Counted from the stretch's first letter, positions 47,362 to 62,411 are shown. The stretch is DNA of 64,000 nucleotides from Euptelea pleiosperma (GCA_035048495.1 JASUTR010000103.1:186001-250000); one strand, 5' to 3'. Notes: generated from the letters alone by a model not told the origin. Translations and numbers: made by a program.

Positions 47362-50300
47362 GGCGAAACAAGTTAGCTCCATCCGTGCGTCAACGTCTCA
47401 AATTGGATTCAGTTTGTGTGTCACATTCCGAAGCCTATAAGTTGTGACTTTTTCGCAACCGGACCTCGTAATTGGACTCAAACTCTTCCATTACTATTGT
47501 TGCAACACATTTGAAGTGTTGAAACAAGATTCCTGACAGTCAAAACAAGTTAGCTCCATCCGTGCGTTAACGTCTCAAATTGGACTCAGTTTGTGTGTTA
47601 CATTCCGAAGCCTATAACTTGTGACTTTTTCGCAACCGGACCTCGTAATTGGACTCAAACTCTTCCATTATTATTGTTTCAACACATTTGAAGTATTGGA
47701 ACAAGATTCGGGATAGGCGAAACAAGTTAGCTCCATACGTGCGTCAACGTCTCAAATTGGACTCAGTTTGTGTGTTACATTCCGAAGACTATAACTTGTG
47801 ACTTTTTCGCAACCGAACCTTGTAATTAGACTCGAATTCTTCAATTACTATTGTTTCAACACATTTGAAGTGTTGGAACAAGATTCGGGACAGTCGAAAC
47901 AAGTTAGCTCCATCCGTGCGTGAACGTTTCAAATTAGACTCAGTTTGTGTGTTACATTCCGAGGCCTATAACTTGTGACTTTTTCGCAACCGGACCTCGT
48001 AATTAGACTCGAATTCTTTCATTACAATTGTTTCAACACAATTGAAGTGTTGGAACAAGATTTATCACTGTCGAAACAAGTTAGCTCCATCCGTTCGTCA
48101 ACGTCTCAAATTGGACTCAGTTTGTATGTTACATTCCGAAGCCTATAACTTGTGACTTTTTCGCAACCGAACCTCGTAATTAGACTCGAATTCTTCCATT
48201 ACTATTGTTTTAACACATTTGAAGTGTTGGAACAAGATTGGGGACAGTCGAAACAAGTTAGCTCCATCCGTGCGTCAACGCCTCAAATTGGACTCAGTTT
48301 GTGTGTTACATTCTGAAGCCTATAACTTGTGACTTTTTCGCAACCGGACCTCGTAATTAGACTCGAATTCTTCCATTACAATTGTTTCAACAAATTTGAA
48401 GCATTTGAACAAGATTTATGACGGTCGAAACAAGTTAGCTCCATCCGTGCGTCAACGTCTCAAATTGGACTCAGTTTGTGTGTTACATTCCGAAGCCTAT
48501 AACTTGTGACTTTTTCGCAATCGGACCTCGTAATTGAACTCAAACTCTTCCATTATTATTGTTTCAACACATTTGAAGTATTGGAACAAGATTCGGGATA
48601 GGCGAAACAAGTTAGCTCCATCCGTGCGTCAACGTCTCAAATTGGACTCAGTTTGTATGTTACATTCCGAAGCCTATAACTTGTGACTTTTTCGCAACCG
48701 AACCTCGTAATTAGACTCGAATTCTTCCATTACTATTGTTTCAAGACATTTGAAGTGTTGGAACAAGATTTGGGACAGTCGATACAAGTTAGCTCCATCC
48801 GTGCGTGAACCTCTTAAATTGGACTCAGTTTGTGTGTTACATTCCGAAGCCTATAACTTGTGACTTTTTCGCAACCGGACCTCGTAATTAGACTCGAATT
48901 CTTCCATTACAATTGTTTCAACACATTTGAAGTATTGGAACAAGATTCGAGATAGGAGAAACAAGTTAGCTCCATCCGTGCGTCAATGTCTCAAATTGGA
49001 CTCAGTTTGTGTGTTACATTCCGAAGCCTATAACTTGTGACTTTTTCGCAACCGGACCTCGTAATTAGACTCGAATTCTTCCATTACAATTGTTTCAACA
49101 AATTTGAAGTGTTGGAATAAGATTCGGGATAGTCGAAACAAGTTAGCTCCATCCGTGCGTCAACGTCTCAAATTGGACTCAGTTTGTGTGTTACATTCTG
49201 AAGCCTATAACTTGTGACTTTTTCGCAACCGGACCTCATAATTAGACTCGAATTCTTCCATTACAATTGTTTCAACAAATTTGAAGCATTTGAACAAGAT
49301 TTATGACGGTCGAAACAAGTTAGCTCCATCCGTGCGTCAACGTCTCAAATTGGACTCAGTTTGTGTGTTACATTCCGAAGCCTATAACTTGTGACTTTTT
49401 CGCAATCGGACCTTGTAATTGGACTCAAACTCTTCCATTATTATTGTTTCAACACATTTGAAGTATTGGAACAAGATTCGGGATAGGAGAAAAAAGTTAG
49501 CTTCATCCGTGCGTCAACGTGTCAAATTGGACTCAGTTTGTGTGTTACATTCCGAAGCCTATAACTTGTGACTTTTTCGCAATCGGACCTCGTAATTGAA
49601 CTCAAACTCTTCCATTATTATTGTTTCAACACATTTGAAGAATTGGAACAAGATTCGGGATAGGCGAAACAAGTTAGCTCCATCCGTGCGTCAACGTCTC
49701 AAATTGGATTCAGTTTGTGTGTCACATTCCGAAGCCTATAACTTGTGACTTTTTCGCAACCGGACCTCGTAATTGGACTCAAACTCTTCCATTACTATTG
49801 TTGCAACACATTTGAAGTGTTGAAACAAGATTCCTGATAGTCAAAACAAGTTAGCTCCATCCGTGCGTTAACGTCTCAAATTGGACTCAGTTTGTGTGTT
49901 ACATTCCGAAGCCTATAACTTGTGACTTTTTCGCAACCGGACCTCGTAATTGGACTCAAACTCTTCCATTATTATTGTTTCAACACATTTGAAGTATTGG
50001 AACAAGATTCGGGATAGGCGAAACAAGTTAGCTCCATACGTGCGTCAACCTCTCAAATTGGACTCAGTTTGTGTGTTACATTCCGAAGACTATAACTTGT
50101 GACTTTTTCGCAACCGAACCTTGTAATTAGACTCGAATTCTTCAATTACTATTGTTTCAACACATTTGAAGTGTTGGAACAAGATTCGGGACAGTCGAAA
50201 CAAGTTAGCTCCATCCGTGCGTGAACGTTTCAAATTATACTCAGTTTGTGTGTTACATTCCGAGGCCTATAACTTGTGACTTTTTCGCAACCGGACCTCG

Positions 50301-51963
50301 TAATTAGACTCGAATTCTTTCATTACAATTGTTTCAACACAATTGAAGTGTTGGAACAAGATTTATCACTGTCGAAACAAGTTAGCTCCATCCGTTCGTC
50401 AACGTCTCAAATTGGACTCAGTTTGTATGTTACATTCCGAAGCCTATAACTTGTGACTTTTTCGCAACCGAACCTCGTAATTAGACTCGAATTCTTCCAT
50501 TACAATTGTTTTAACACATTTGAAGTGTTGGAACAAGATTGGGGACAGTCGAAACAAGTTAGCTCCATCCGTGCGTCAACGTCTCAAATTGGACTCAGTT
50601 TGTGTGTTACATTCTGAAGCCTATAACTTGTGACTTTTTCGCAACCGGACCTCGTAATTAGACTCAAATTCTTCCATTACAATTGTTTCAACAAATTTGA
50701 AGCATTTGAACAAGATTTATGACGGTCGAAACAAGTTAGCTCCATCCGTGCGTCAACGTCTCAAATTGGACTCAGTTTGTGTGTTACATTCCGAAGCCTA
50801 TAACTTGTGACTTTTTCGCAATCGGACCTCGTAATTGAACTCAAACTCTTCCATTATTATTGTTTCAACACATTTGAAGTATTGGAACAAGATTCGGGAT
50901 AGGCGAAACAAGTTAGCTCCATCCGTGCGTCAACGTCTCAAATTGGACTCTGTTTGTATGTTACATTCCGAAGCCTATAACTTGTGACTTTTTCGCAACC
51001 GAACCTCGTAATTAGACTCGAATTCTTCCATTACTATTGTTTCAAGACATTTGAAGTGTTGGAACAAGATTTGGGACAGTCGATACAAGTTAGCTCCATC
51101 CGTGCGTGAACCTCTTAAATTGGACTCAGTTTGTGTGTTACATTCCGAAGCCTATAACTTGTGACTTTTTCGCAACCGGACCTCGTAATTAGACTCAAAT
51201 TCTTCCATTACAATTGTTTTAACACATTTGAAGTATTGGAACAAGATTCGGGATAGGAGAAACAAGTTAGCTCCATCCGTGCGTCAATGTCTCAAATTGG
51301 ACTCAGTTTGTGTGTTACATTCCGAAGCCTATAACTTGTGACTTTTTCGCAACCGGACCTCGTAATTAGACTCGAATTCTTCCATTACAATTGTTTCAAC
51401 AAATTTGAAGTGTTGGAATAAGATTCGGGACAGTCGAAACAAGTTAGCTCCATCCGTGCGTCAACGTCTCAAATTGGACTCAGTTTGTGTGTTACATTCT
51501 GAAGCCTATAACTTGTGACTTTTTCGCAACCGGACCTCGTAATTAGACTCGAATTCTTCCATTACAATTGTTTCAACAAATTTGAAGCATTTGAACAAGA
51601 TTTATGACGGTCGAAACAAGTTAGCTCCATCCGTGCGTCAACGTCTCAAATTGGACTCAGTTTGTGTGTTACATTCCGAAGCCTATAACTTGTGACTTTT
51701 TCGCAATCGGACCTTGTAATTGGACTCAAACTCTTCCATTATTATTGTTTCAACACATTTGAAGTATTGGAACAAGATTCGGGATAGGAGAAAAAAGTTA
51801 GCTTCATCCGTGCGTCAACGTGTCAAATTGGACTCAGTTTGTGTGTTACATTCCGAAGCCTATAACTTGTGACTTTTTCGCAATCGGACCTCGTAATTGA
51901 ACTCAAACTCTTCCATTATTATTGTTTCAACACATTTGAAGTATTGGAACAAGATTCGGGATA
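47362..51963 (+). repeat. 13-mer HOR, two copies (2301 bp each)
   Basis: Copies 47362-49662 and 49663-51963 lie at an offset of exactly 2301 bp (13 x 177). Shared rare markers are TGTGTCACATTCC, CGTGCGTTAACG (47561 and 49862), CTCCATACGTGC (47731 and 50032), TTCAATTACTATTG (47840 and 50141) and GTGAACCTCTTAAATT (48806 and 51107). Divergence resumes near 51975 with CAAATTAGCTCC and CAACATCTGAAATTGG. Confidence 0.9.
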
Positions 51964-54900
51964 GGCGAAACAAATTAGCTCCATCCGTGCGTCAACATCT
52001 GAAATTGGATTCAGTTGGTGTGTTACATTCCGAAGCCTATAAATTATGACTTTTTCGCAACCGGACCTCGTAATTGGACTCAAACTCTTCCATTACTATT
52101 GTTGCAACACATTTGAAGTATTGAAACAAGATTCGTAGCAGTCAAAATAAGTTAGCTCCATCCGTGCGTCAACGTCTCAAATTGGACTCAGTTTGTGTGT
52201 TACATTCCGAAGCCTATAACTTGTGACTTTTTCGCAATCGGACCTCGTAATTGGACTCAAACTCTTCCATTATTATTGTTTCAACACATTTGAAGTGTTG
52301 GAATAAGATTCGGGACAGTCGAAACAAGTTAGCTCCATCCGTGCGTCAACGTCTCAAATTGGACTCAGTTTGTGTTTTACATTCTGAAGCCTATAACTTG
52401 TGACTTTTTCGCAACCGGACCTCGTAATTAAACTCGAATTCTTCCATTACTATTGTTACAGCACATTTGAAGTGTTGGAACAAGATTCGGGACAGTCGAA
52501 ACAAGTTAGCTCCATCCGTGCGTCAACGTCTCATATTGGACTCAGTTTGTGTGCTACATTCCGAAGCCTATAACTTGTGACTTTTTCACAACCGGACCTC
52601 GTAATTAGACTCGAATTCTTCCATTACAATTGTTTCAACAAATTTGAAGTGTTGAAACAAGATTCGTGACAGTCAAAACAAGTTAGCTCCATCCGTTCGT
52701 CAACGTCTCAAATTGGACTCAGTTTGTGTGTTACATTCCGAAGCCTATAACTTGTGACTTTTTCGCAATCGGACCTCGTAATTGAACTCAAACTCTTCCA
52801 TTATTATTGTTTCAACACATTTGAAGTATTGGAACAAGATTCGGGTTAGGGGAAACAAGTTAGCTCCATCCGTGCGTCAACGTCTCAAATTGGATTCAGT
52901 TTGTGTGTTACATTCCGAAGCCTATAACTTGTGACTTTTTTGCAACCGGACCTCGTAATTGGACTCAAACTCTACCATTACTATTGTTGCAACACATTTG
53001 AAGTGTTGAAACAAGATTCGTGACATTCAAAACAAGTTAGCTCCATCCGTGCGTCAACGTCTCAAACTGGACTCAGTTTGTGTTACATTCCGAAGCCTAT
53101 AACTCGTGACTTTTTCGCAACCGGACCTCGTAATTAGACTCGAATTCTTCCATTACAATTGTTTCAACAAATTTGAAGTGTTTGAATAAGATTTATGACT
53201 GTCGAAACAAGTTAGCTCCATCCGTGCATGAACGTCTTAAATTGGACTCAGTTTGTGTGTTACATTCCGAAGCCTATAACTTGTGACTTTTTCGCAATCG
53301 GACCTCGTAATTGGACTCAAACTCTTCCATTATTATTGTTTCAACACATTTGAAGTATTGGAACAAGATTCGGGATAGGCGAAACAAGTTAGCTCCATCC
53401 GTGCGTCAACGTCTCAAATTGGACTCAGTTTGTGTGTTACATTCCGAAGACTATAACTTGTGACTTTTTCGCAACCGAACCTTGTAATTAGACTCGAATT
53501 CTTCAATTACTATTGTTTCAACACATTTGAAGTGTTGGAACAAGATTCAGGACAGTCGAAACAAGTTAGCTCCATCCGTGCGTGAACGTTTCAAATTAGA
53601 CTCAGTTTGTGTGTTACATTCCGAGGCCTATAACTTGTGACTTTTTCGCAACCGGACCTCGTAATTAGACTCGAATTCTTCCATTACAATTGTTTCAACA
53701 CAATTGAAGTGTTGGAACAAGATTTATCACTGTCGAAACAAGTTAGCTCCATCCGTTCGTCAACGTCTCAAATTGGACTCAATTTGTATGTTACATTCCG
53801 AAGCCTATAACTTGTGACTTTTTCGCAACCGAACCTCGTAATTAGACTCGAATTCTTCCATTACTATTGTTTCAACACATTTGAAGTGTTGGAACAAGAT
53901 TGGGGACAGTCGAAACAAGTTAGCTCCATCCGTCCGTCAACGTCTCAAATTGGACTCAGTTTGTGTGTTACATTCTGAAGCCTATAACTTGTGACTTTTT
54001 CGCAACCGGACCTCGTAATTAGACTCGAATTCTTCCATTACAATTGTTTCAACAAATTTGAAGCATTTGAACAAGATTTATGACGGTCGAAACAAGTTAG
54101 CTCCATCCGTGCGTCAACGTCTCAAATTGGACTCAGTTTGTGTGTTACATTCCGAAGCCTATAACTTGTGACTTTTTCGCAATCGGACCTCGTAATTGAA
54201 CTCAAACTCTTCCATTATTATTGTTTCAACACATTTGAAGTATTGGAACAAGATTCGGGATAGGCGAAACAAGTTAGCTCCATCCGTGCGTCAACGTCTC
54301 AAATTGGACTCAGTTTGTATGTTACATTCCGAAGCCTATAACTTGTGACTTTTTCGCAACCGAACCTCGTAATTAGACTCGAATTCTTCCATTACTATTG
54401 TTTCAAGACATTTGAAGTGTTGGAACAAGATTTGGGACAGTCGATACAAGTTAGCTCCATCCGTGCGTGAACCTCTTAAATTGGACTCAGTTTGTGTGTT
54501 ACATTCCGAAGCCTATAACTTGTGACTTTTTCGCAACCGGACCTCGTAATTAGACTCGAATTCTTCCATTACAATTGTTTCAACACATTTGAAGTATTGG
54601 AACAAGATTCGGGATAGGAGAAACAAGTTAGCTCCATCCGTGCGTCAATGTCTCAAATTGGACTCAGTTTGTGTGTTACATTCCGAAGCCTATAACTTGT
54701 GACTTTTTCGCAACCGGACCTCGTAATTAGACTCGAATTCTTCCATTACAATTGTTTCAACAAATTTGAAGTGTTGGAATAAGATTCGGGACAGTCGAAA
54801 CAAGTTAGCTCCATCCGTGCGTCAACGTCTCAAATTGGACTCAGTTTGTGTGTTACATTCTGAAGCCTATAACTTGTGACTTTTTCGCAACCGGACCTCG

Positions 54901-56465
54901 TAATTAGACTCGAATTCTTCCATTACAATTGTTTCAACAAATTTGAAGCATTTGAACAAGATTTATGACGGTCGAAACAAGTTAGCTCCATCCGTGCGTC
55001 AACGTCTCAAATTGGACTCAGTTTGGGTGTTACATTCCGAAGCCTATAACTTGTGACTTTTTCGCAATCGGACCTTGTAATTGGACTCAAACTCTTCCAT
55101 TATTATTGTTTCAACACATTTGAAGTATTGGAACAAGATTCGGGATAGGAGAAAAAAGTTAGCTTCATCCGTGCGTCAACGTGTCAAATTGGACTCAGTT
55201 TGTGTGTTACATTCCGAAGCCTATAACTTGTGACTTTTTCGCAATCGGACCTCGTAATTGAACTCAAACTCTTCCATTATTATTGTTTCAACACATTTGA
55301 AGTATTGGAACAAGATTCGGGATAGGCGAAACAAGTTAGCTCCATCGGTGTGTCAACATCTGAAATTGGATTCAGTTGGTGTGTTACATTCCGAAGCCTA
55401 TAACTTATGACTTTTTCGCAACCGGACCTCGTAATTGGACTCAAACTCTTCCATTACTATTGTTGCAACACATTTGAAGTATTGAAACAAGATTCGTAGC
55501 AGTCAAAACAAGTTAGCTCCATCCGTGCGTCAACGTCTAAAATTGGACTCAGTTTGTGTGTTACATTCCGAAGCCTATAACTTGTGACTTTTTCGCAATC
55601 GGACCTCGTAATTGGACTCAAACTCTTCCATTATTATTGTTTCAACACATTTGAAGTGTTGGAATAAGATTCGGGACAATCGAAACAAGTTATCTCCATC
55701 CGTGCGTCAACGTCTCAAATTGGACTCAGTTTGTGTTTTACATTCTGAAGCCTATAACTTGTGACTTTTTCGCAACCGGACCTCGTAATTAAACTCGAAT
55801 TCTTCCATTACTATTGTTACAGCACATTTGAAGTGTTGGAACAAGATTCGGGACAGTCGAAACAAGTTAGCTCCATCCGTGCGTCAACGTCTCATATTGG
55901 ACTCAGTTTGTGTGCTACATTCCGAAGCCTATAACTTGTGACTTTTTCACAACCGGACCTCGTAATTAGACTCGAATTCTTCCATTACAATTGTTTCAAC
56001 AAATTTGAAGTGTTGAAACAAGATTCGTGACAGTCAAAACAAGTTAGCTCCATCCGTTCGTCAACGTCTGAAATTGGACTCAGTTTGTGTGTTACATTCC
56101 GAAGCCTATAACTTGTGACTTTTTCGCAATCGGACCTCGTAATTGAACTCAAACTCTTCCATTATTATTGTTTCAACACATTTGAAGTATTGGAACAAGA
56201 TTCGGGTTAGGCGAAACAAGTTAGCTCCATCCGTGCGTCAACGTCTCAAATTGGACTCAGTTTGTGTGTTACATTCCGAAGCCTATAACTTGTGACTTTT
56301 TTGCAACCGGACCTCGTAATTGGACTCAAACTCTACCATTACTATTGTTGCAACACATTTGAAGTGTTGAAACAAGATTCGTGACAGTCAAAACAAGTTA
56401 GCTCCATCCGTGCGTCAACGTCTCAAACTGGACTCAGTTTGTGTTACATTCCGAAGCCTATAACT
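49938..56465 (+). repeat. 19-mer HOR, two copies (3361 bp; second copy partial)
   Basis: Copy A 49938-53298 and copy B 53299-56465 lie at an offset of 3361 bp (19 x 177 minus 2, from one GT-deleted monomer near 53081). Markers: TTCAATTACTATTG (50141, 53502), GTGAACCTCTT (51107, 54468), TCAGTTGGTGTG (52011, 55372) and TTTTTTGCAACC. The first part of the unit is shared with the 13-mer, so the 19-mer looks like the 13-mer with six further monomers. Confidence 0.88.
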
Positions 56466-59400
56466 TATGACTTTTTCACAACCGGACCTCGTAATTAGAC
56501 TCGAATTCTTCCATTACAATTGTTTCAACACATTTGAAGTGTTGGAACAAGATTTATCACTGTCGAAACAAGTTAGCTCCATCCGTGCGTCAACGTCTCA
56601 AATTGGACTCAGTTTGTATGTTACATTCCGAAGCCTATAACTTGTGACTTTTTCGCAACCGAACCTCGTAATTAGACTCGAATTCTTCCATTACTATTGT
56701 TTCAAGACATTTGAAGTGTTGGAACAAGATTTGGGACAGTCGATACAAGTTAGCTCCATCCGTGCGTCAACGTCTCAAATTGGACTCAGTTTGTGTGTTA
56801 CATTCCGAAGCCTATAATTTGTGACTTTTTCGCAACCGGACCTCGTAATTAGACTCGTATACTTCCATTACAATTGTTTCAACAAATTTGAAGCATTTGA
56901 ACAAGATTTATGACGGTCGAAACAAGTTAGCTCCATCCGTGCGTCAACGTCTCAAATTGGACTCAGTTTGTGTGTTACATTCCGAAGCCTATAACTTGTG
57001 ACTTTTTCGCAATCGGACCTCGTAATTGGACTCAAACTCTTCCATTATTATTGTTTCAACACATTTGAAGTATTGGAACAAGATTCGGGATAGGAGAAAA
57101 AAGTTATCTTCATCCGTGCGTCAACGTCTCAAATTGGACTCAGTTTGTGTGTTACATTCCGAAGCCTATAACTTGTGACTTTTTCGCAATCGGACCTCGT
57201 AATTGAACTCAAACTCTTCCATTATTATTGTTTCAACACATTTGAAGTATTGGAACAAGATTCGGGATAGGCGAAACAAGTTAGCTCCATCCGTGCGTCA
57301 ACGTCTCAAATTGGACTCAGTTTGTATGTTACATTCCGAAGCCTATAACTTGTGACTTTTTCGCAACCGGACCTCGTAATTAGACTCGAATTCTTCCATT
57401 ACAATTGTTTCAACACATTTGAAGTATTGGAACAAGATTTGGGATAGGAGAAACAAGTTAGCTCCATCCGTGCGTCAATGTCTCAAATTGGACTCAGTTT
57501 GTGTGTTACATTCCGAAGCCTATAACTTGTGATTTTTTCGCAACCGGACCTCGTAATTAGACTCGAATTCTTCCATTACAATTGTTTCAACAAATTTGAA
57601 GTGTTGGAATAAGATTCGGGACAGTCGAAACAAGTTAGCTCCATCCGTGCGTCAACGTCTCAAATTGGACTCAGTTTGTGTGTTACATTCTGAAGCCTAT
57701 AACTTGTGACTTTTTCGCAACCGGACCTCGTAATTAGACTCGAATTCTTCCATTACAATTGTTTCAACAAATTTGAAGCATTTGAACAAGATTTATGACG
57801 GTCGAAACAAGTTAGCTCCATCCGTGCGTCAACGTCTCAAATTGGACTCAGTTTGTGTGTTACATTCCGAAGCCTATAACTTGTGACTTTTTCGCAATCG
57901 GACCTCGTAATTGAACTCAAACTCTTCCATTATTATTGTTTCAACACATTTGAAGTATTGGAACAAGATTCGGGATAGGCGAAACAAGTTAGCTCCATCC
58001 GTGCGTCAACGTCTCAAATTGGACTCAGTTTGTATGTTACATTCCGAAGCCTATAACTTGTGACTTTTTCGCAACCGAACCTCGTAATTAGACTCGAATT
58101 CTTCCATTACTATTGTTTCAAGACATTTGAAGTGTTGGAACAAGATTTGGGACAGTCGATACAAGTTAGCTCCATCCGTGCGTGAACCTCTTAAATTGGA
58201 CTCAGTTTGTGTGTTACATTCCGAAGCCTATAACTTGTGACTTTTTCGCAACCGGACCTCATAATTGGACTCAAACTCTTCCATTATTATTGTTTCCACA
58301 TTTGAAGTATTGGAACAAGATTCGGGATAGGCGAAACAAGTTAGCTCCATCCGTGCGTCAACGTCTCAAATTGGACTCAGTTTGTGTGTTACATTCCGAA
58401 GACTATAACTTGTGACTTTTTCGCAACCGAACCTTGTAATTAGACTCGAATTCTTCAATTACTATTGTTTCAACACATTTGAAGTGTTGGAACAGGATTC
58501 GGGACAGTCGAAACAAGTTAGCTCCATCCGTGCGTGAACGTTTCAAATTAGACTCAGTTTGTGTGTTACATTCCGAGGCCTATAACTTGTGACTTTTTCG
58601 CAACCCGACCTCGTAATTAGACTCGAATTCTTCCATTACAATTGTTTCAACACAATTGAAGTGTTGGAACAAGATTTATCATTGTCGAAACAAGTTAGCT
58701 CCATCCGTTCGTCAACGTCTCAAATTGGACTCAGTTTGTATGTTACATTCCGAAGCCTATAACTTGTGACTTTTTCGCAACCGAACCTCGTAATTAGACT
58801 CGAATTCTTCCATTACAATTGTTTCAACACATTTGAAGTATTGGAACAAGATTCGGGATAGGAGAAACAAGTTAGCTCCATCCGTGCGTCAACGTCTCCA
58901 ATTGGACTCAGTTTGTGTGTTACATTCCGAAGCCTATAAGTTGTGACTTTTTCGCAATCGGACCTCGTAATTGAACTCAAACTCTTCCATTATTATTGTT
59001 TCAACACATTTGAAGTATTGGAACAAGATTCGGGTTAGGCGAAACAAGTTAGCTCCATCCGTGCGTCAACGTCTCATATTGGACTCAGTTTGTGTGCTAC
59101 ATTCCGAAGCCTATAACTTGTGACTTTTTCGCAACCGGACCTCGTAATTAGACTCGAATTCTTCCATTACAATTGTTTCAACAAATTTGAAGTGTTGGAA
59201 TAAGATTCGGGACAGTCGAAACAAGTTAGCTCCATCCGTGCGTCAACGTCTCAAATTGTACTCAGTTTGTGTGTTACATTCTGAAGCCTATAACTTGTGA
59301 CTTTTTCGCAACCGGACCTCGTAATTAGACTCGAATTCTTCCATTACAATTGTTTCAACAAATTTGAAGCATTTGAACAAGATTTATGACGGTCGAAACA

Positions 59401-60287
59401 AGTTAGCTCCATCCGTGCGTCAACGTCTCAAATTGGACTCAGTTTGTGTGTTACATTCCGAAGCCTATAACTTGTGACTTTTTCGCAATCGGACCTTGTA
59501 ATTGGACTCAAACTCTTCCATTATTATTGTTTCAACACATTTGAAGTATTGGAACAAGATTCGGGATAGGAGAAAAAAGTTAGCTTCATCCGTGCGTCAA
59601 CGTCTCAAATTGCACTCAGTTTGTGTGTTACATTCCGAAGCCTATAACTTGTGACTTTTTCGCAATCGGACCTCGTAATTGAACTCAAACTCTTCCATTA
59701 TTATTGTTTCAACACATTTGAAGTATTGGAACAAGATTCGGGATAAGCGAAACAAGTTAGCTCCATCCGGGCGTCAACGTCTGAAATTGGATTCAGTTGG
59801 TGTGTTACATTCCGAAGCCTATAACTTGTGACTTTTTCGCAACCGGACATCGTAATTAGACTCGAATTCTTCCATTACAATTGTTTCAACACATTTGAAG
59901 TGTTGGAACAAGATTTATCACTGTCGAAACAAGTTAGCTCCATCCGTGCGTCAACGTCTCAAATTGGACTCAGTTTGTATGTTACATTCCGAAGCCTATA
60001 ACTTGTGACTTTTTCGCAACCGAACCTCGTAATTAGACTCGAATTCTTCCATTACTATTGTTTCAAGACATTTGAAGTGTTGGAACAAGATTTGGGACAG
60101 TCGATACAAGTTAGCTCCATCCGTGCGTGAACGTCTTAAATTGGACTCAGTTTGTGTGTTACATTCCGAAGCCTATAACTTTTGACTTTTTCGCAACCGG
60201 ACCTCGTAATTAGACTCGAATTCTTCCATGACAATTGTTTCAACACATTTGATGTATTAGAACAAGATTTGGGATAGGAGAAACAAG
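56466..60287 (+). repeat. Mosaic satellite after the 19-mer
   Basis: About 21-22 monomers with no constant higher-order period. The ACTCGTATACTTCC variant at 56853 recurs 20 monomers (3538 bp) later at 60391. The segment from about 58190 (the GTTTCCACATTT deletion, TTCAATTACTATTG, GGAACAGGATTC) recurs at 63675-64000. No gene or other element is seen. Confidence 0.82.
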
Positions 60288-62411
60288 TTAGGTCCATCCG
60301 TGCGTCAACGTCTCAAATTGGACTCAGTTTGTGTGTTACATTCCGAAGCCTATAATTTGTGACTTTTTCGCAACCGGACCTCGTAATTAGACTCGTATAC
60401 TTCCATTACAATTGTTTCAACAAATTTGAAGCATTTGAACAAGATTTATGACGGTCGAAACAAGTTAGCTCCATCCGTGCGTCAACGTCTCAAATTGGAC
60501 TCAGTTTGTGTGTTACATTCCGAAGCCTATAACTTGTGACTTTTTCGCAATCGGACCTCGTAATTGAACTCAAACTCTTCCATTATTATTGTTTCAACAC
60601 ATTTGAAGTATTGGAACAAGATTCGGGATAGGCGAAACAAGTTAGCTCCATCCGTGCGTCAACGTCTCAAATTGGACTCAGTTTGTATGTTACATTCCGA
60701 AGCCTATAACTTGTGACTTTTTCGCAACCGAACCTCGTAATTAGACTCGAATTCTTCCATTACTATTGTTTCAAGACATTTGAAGTGTTGGAACAAGATT
60801 TGGGACAGTCGATACAAGTTAGCTCCATCCGTGCGTGAACGTCTTAAATTGGACTCAGTTTGTGTGTTACATTCCGAAGCCTATAACTTGTGACTTTTTC
60901 GCAACCGGACCTCGTAATTAGACTCGAATTCTTCCATTACAATTGTTACAACACATTTGAAGTATTGGAACAAGATTTGGGATAGGAGAAACAAGTTAGC
61001 TCCATCCGTGCGTCAATGTCTCAAATTGGACTCAGTTTGTGTGTTACATTCCGAAGCCTATAACTTGTGACTTTTTCGCAACCGGACCTCGTAATTAGAC
61101 TCGAATTCATCCATTACAATTGTTTCAACAAATTTGAAGTGTTGGAATAAGATTCGGGACAGTCGAAACAAGTTAGCTCCATCCGTGCGTCAACGTCTCA
61201 AATTGGACTCAGTTTGTGTGTTACATTCTGAAGCCTATAACTTGTGACTTTTTCGCAACCGGACCTCGTAATTAGACTCGAATTCTTCCATTACAATTGT
61301 TTCAACAAATTTGAAGCATTTGAACAAGATTTATGACGGTCGAAACAAGTTAGGTCCATCCGTGCGTCAACGTCTCAAATTGGACTCAGTTTGTGTGTTA
61401 CATTCCGAAGCCTATAATTTGTGACTTTTTCGCAACCGGACCTCGTAATTAGACTCGTATACTTCCATTACAATTGTTTCAACAAATTTGAAGCATTTGA
61501 ACAAGATTTATGACGGTCGAAACAAGTTAGCTCCATCCGTGCGTCAACGTCTCAAATTGGACTCAGTTTGTGTGTTACATTCCGAAGCCTATAACTTGTG
61601 ACTTTTTCGCAATCGGACCTCGTAATTGAACTCAAACTCTTCCATTATTATTGTTTCAACACATTTGAAGTATTGGAACAAGATTCGGGATAGGCGAAAC
61701 AAGTTAGCTCCATCCGTGCGTCAACGTCTCAAATTGGACTCAGTTTGTATGTTACATTCCGAAGCCTATAACTTGTGACTTTTTCGCAACCGAACCTCGT
61801 AATTAGACTCGAATTCTTCCATTACTATTGTTTCAAGACATTTGAAGTGTTAGAACAAGATTTGGGACAGTCGATACAAGTTAGCTCCATCCGTGCGTGA
61901 ACGTCTTAAATTGGACTCAGTTTGTGTGTTACATTCCGAAGCCTATAACTTGTGACTTTTTCGCAACCGGACCTCGTAATTAGACTCGAATTCTTCCATT
62001 ACAATTGTTACAACACATTTGAAGTACTGGAACAAGATTTGGGATAGGAGAAACAAGTTAGCTCCATCCGTGCGTCAATGTCTCAAATTGGACTCAGTTT
62101 GTGTGTTACATTCCGAAGCCTATAACTTGTGACTTTTTCGCAACCGGACCTCGTAATTAGACTCGAATTCATCCATTACAATTGTTTCAACAAATTTGAA
62201 GTGTTGGAATAAGATTCGGGACAGTCGAAACAAGTTAGCTCCATCCGTGCGTCAACGTCTCAAATTGGACTCAGTTTGTGTGTTACATTCTGAAGCCTAT
62301 AACTTGTGACTTTTTCGCAACCGGACCTCGTAATTAGACTCGAATTCTTCCATTACAATTGTTTCAACAAATTTGAAGCATTTGAACAAGATTTATGACG
62401 GTCGAAACAAG
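60288..62411 (+). repeat. 6-mer HOR, two copies (1062 bp each)
   Basis: Copies 60288-61349 and 61350-62411 (6 x 177 = 1062). Each starts at the rare TTAGGTCCATCC variant (GTTAGCTCC is usual) and shares CTCGTATACTTCC (60391, 61453) and CGAATTCATCCATT (61101, 62163). Few differences are visible, for example AGTATTGGAACAAGATTTGGG near 60962 against AGTACTGG near 62024. Identity stops at both ends at CTCC/GTCC and flanking differences. Confidence 0.9.
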
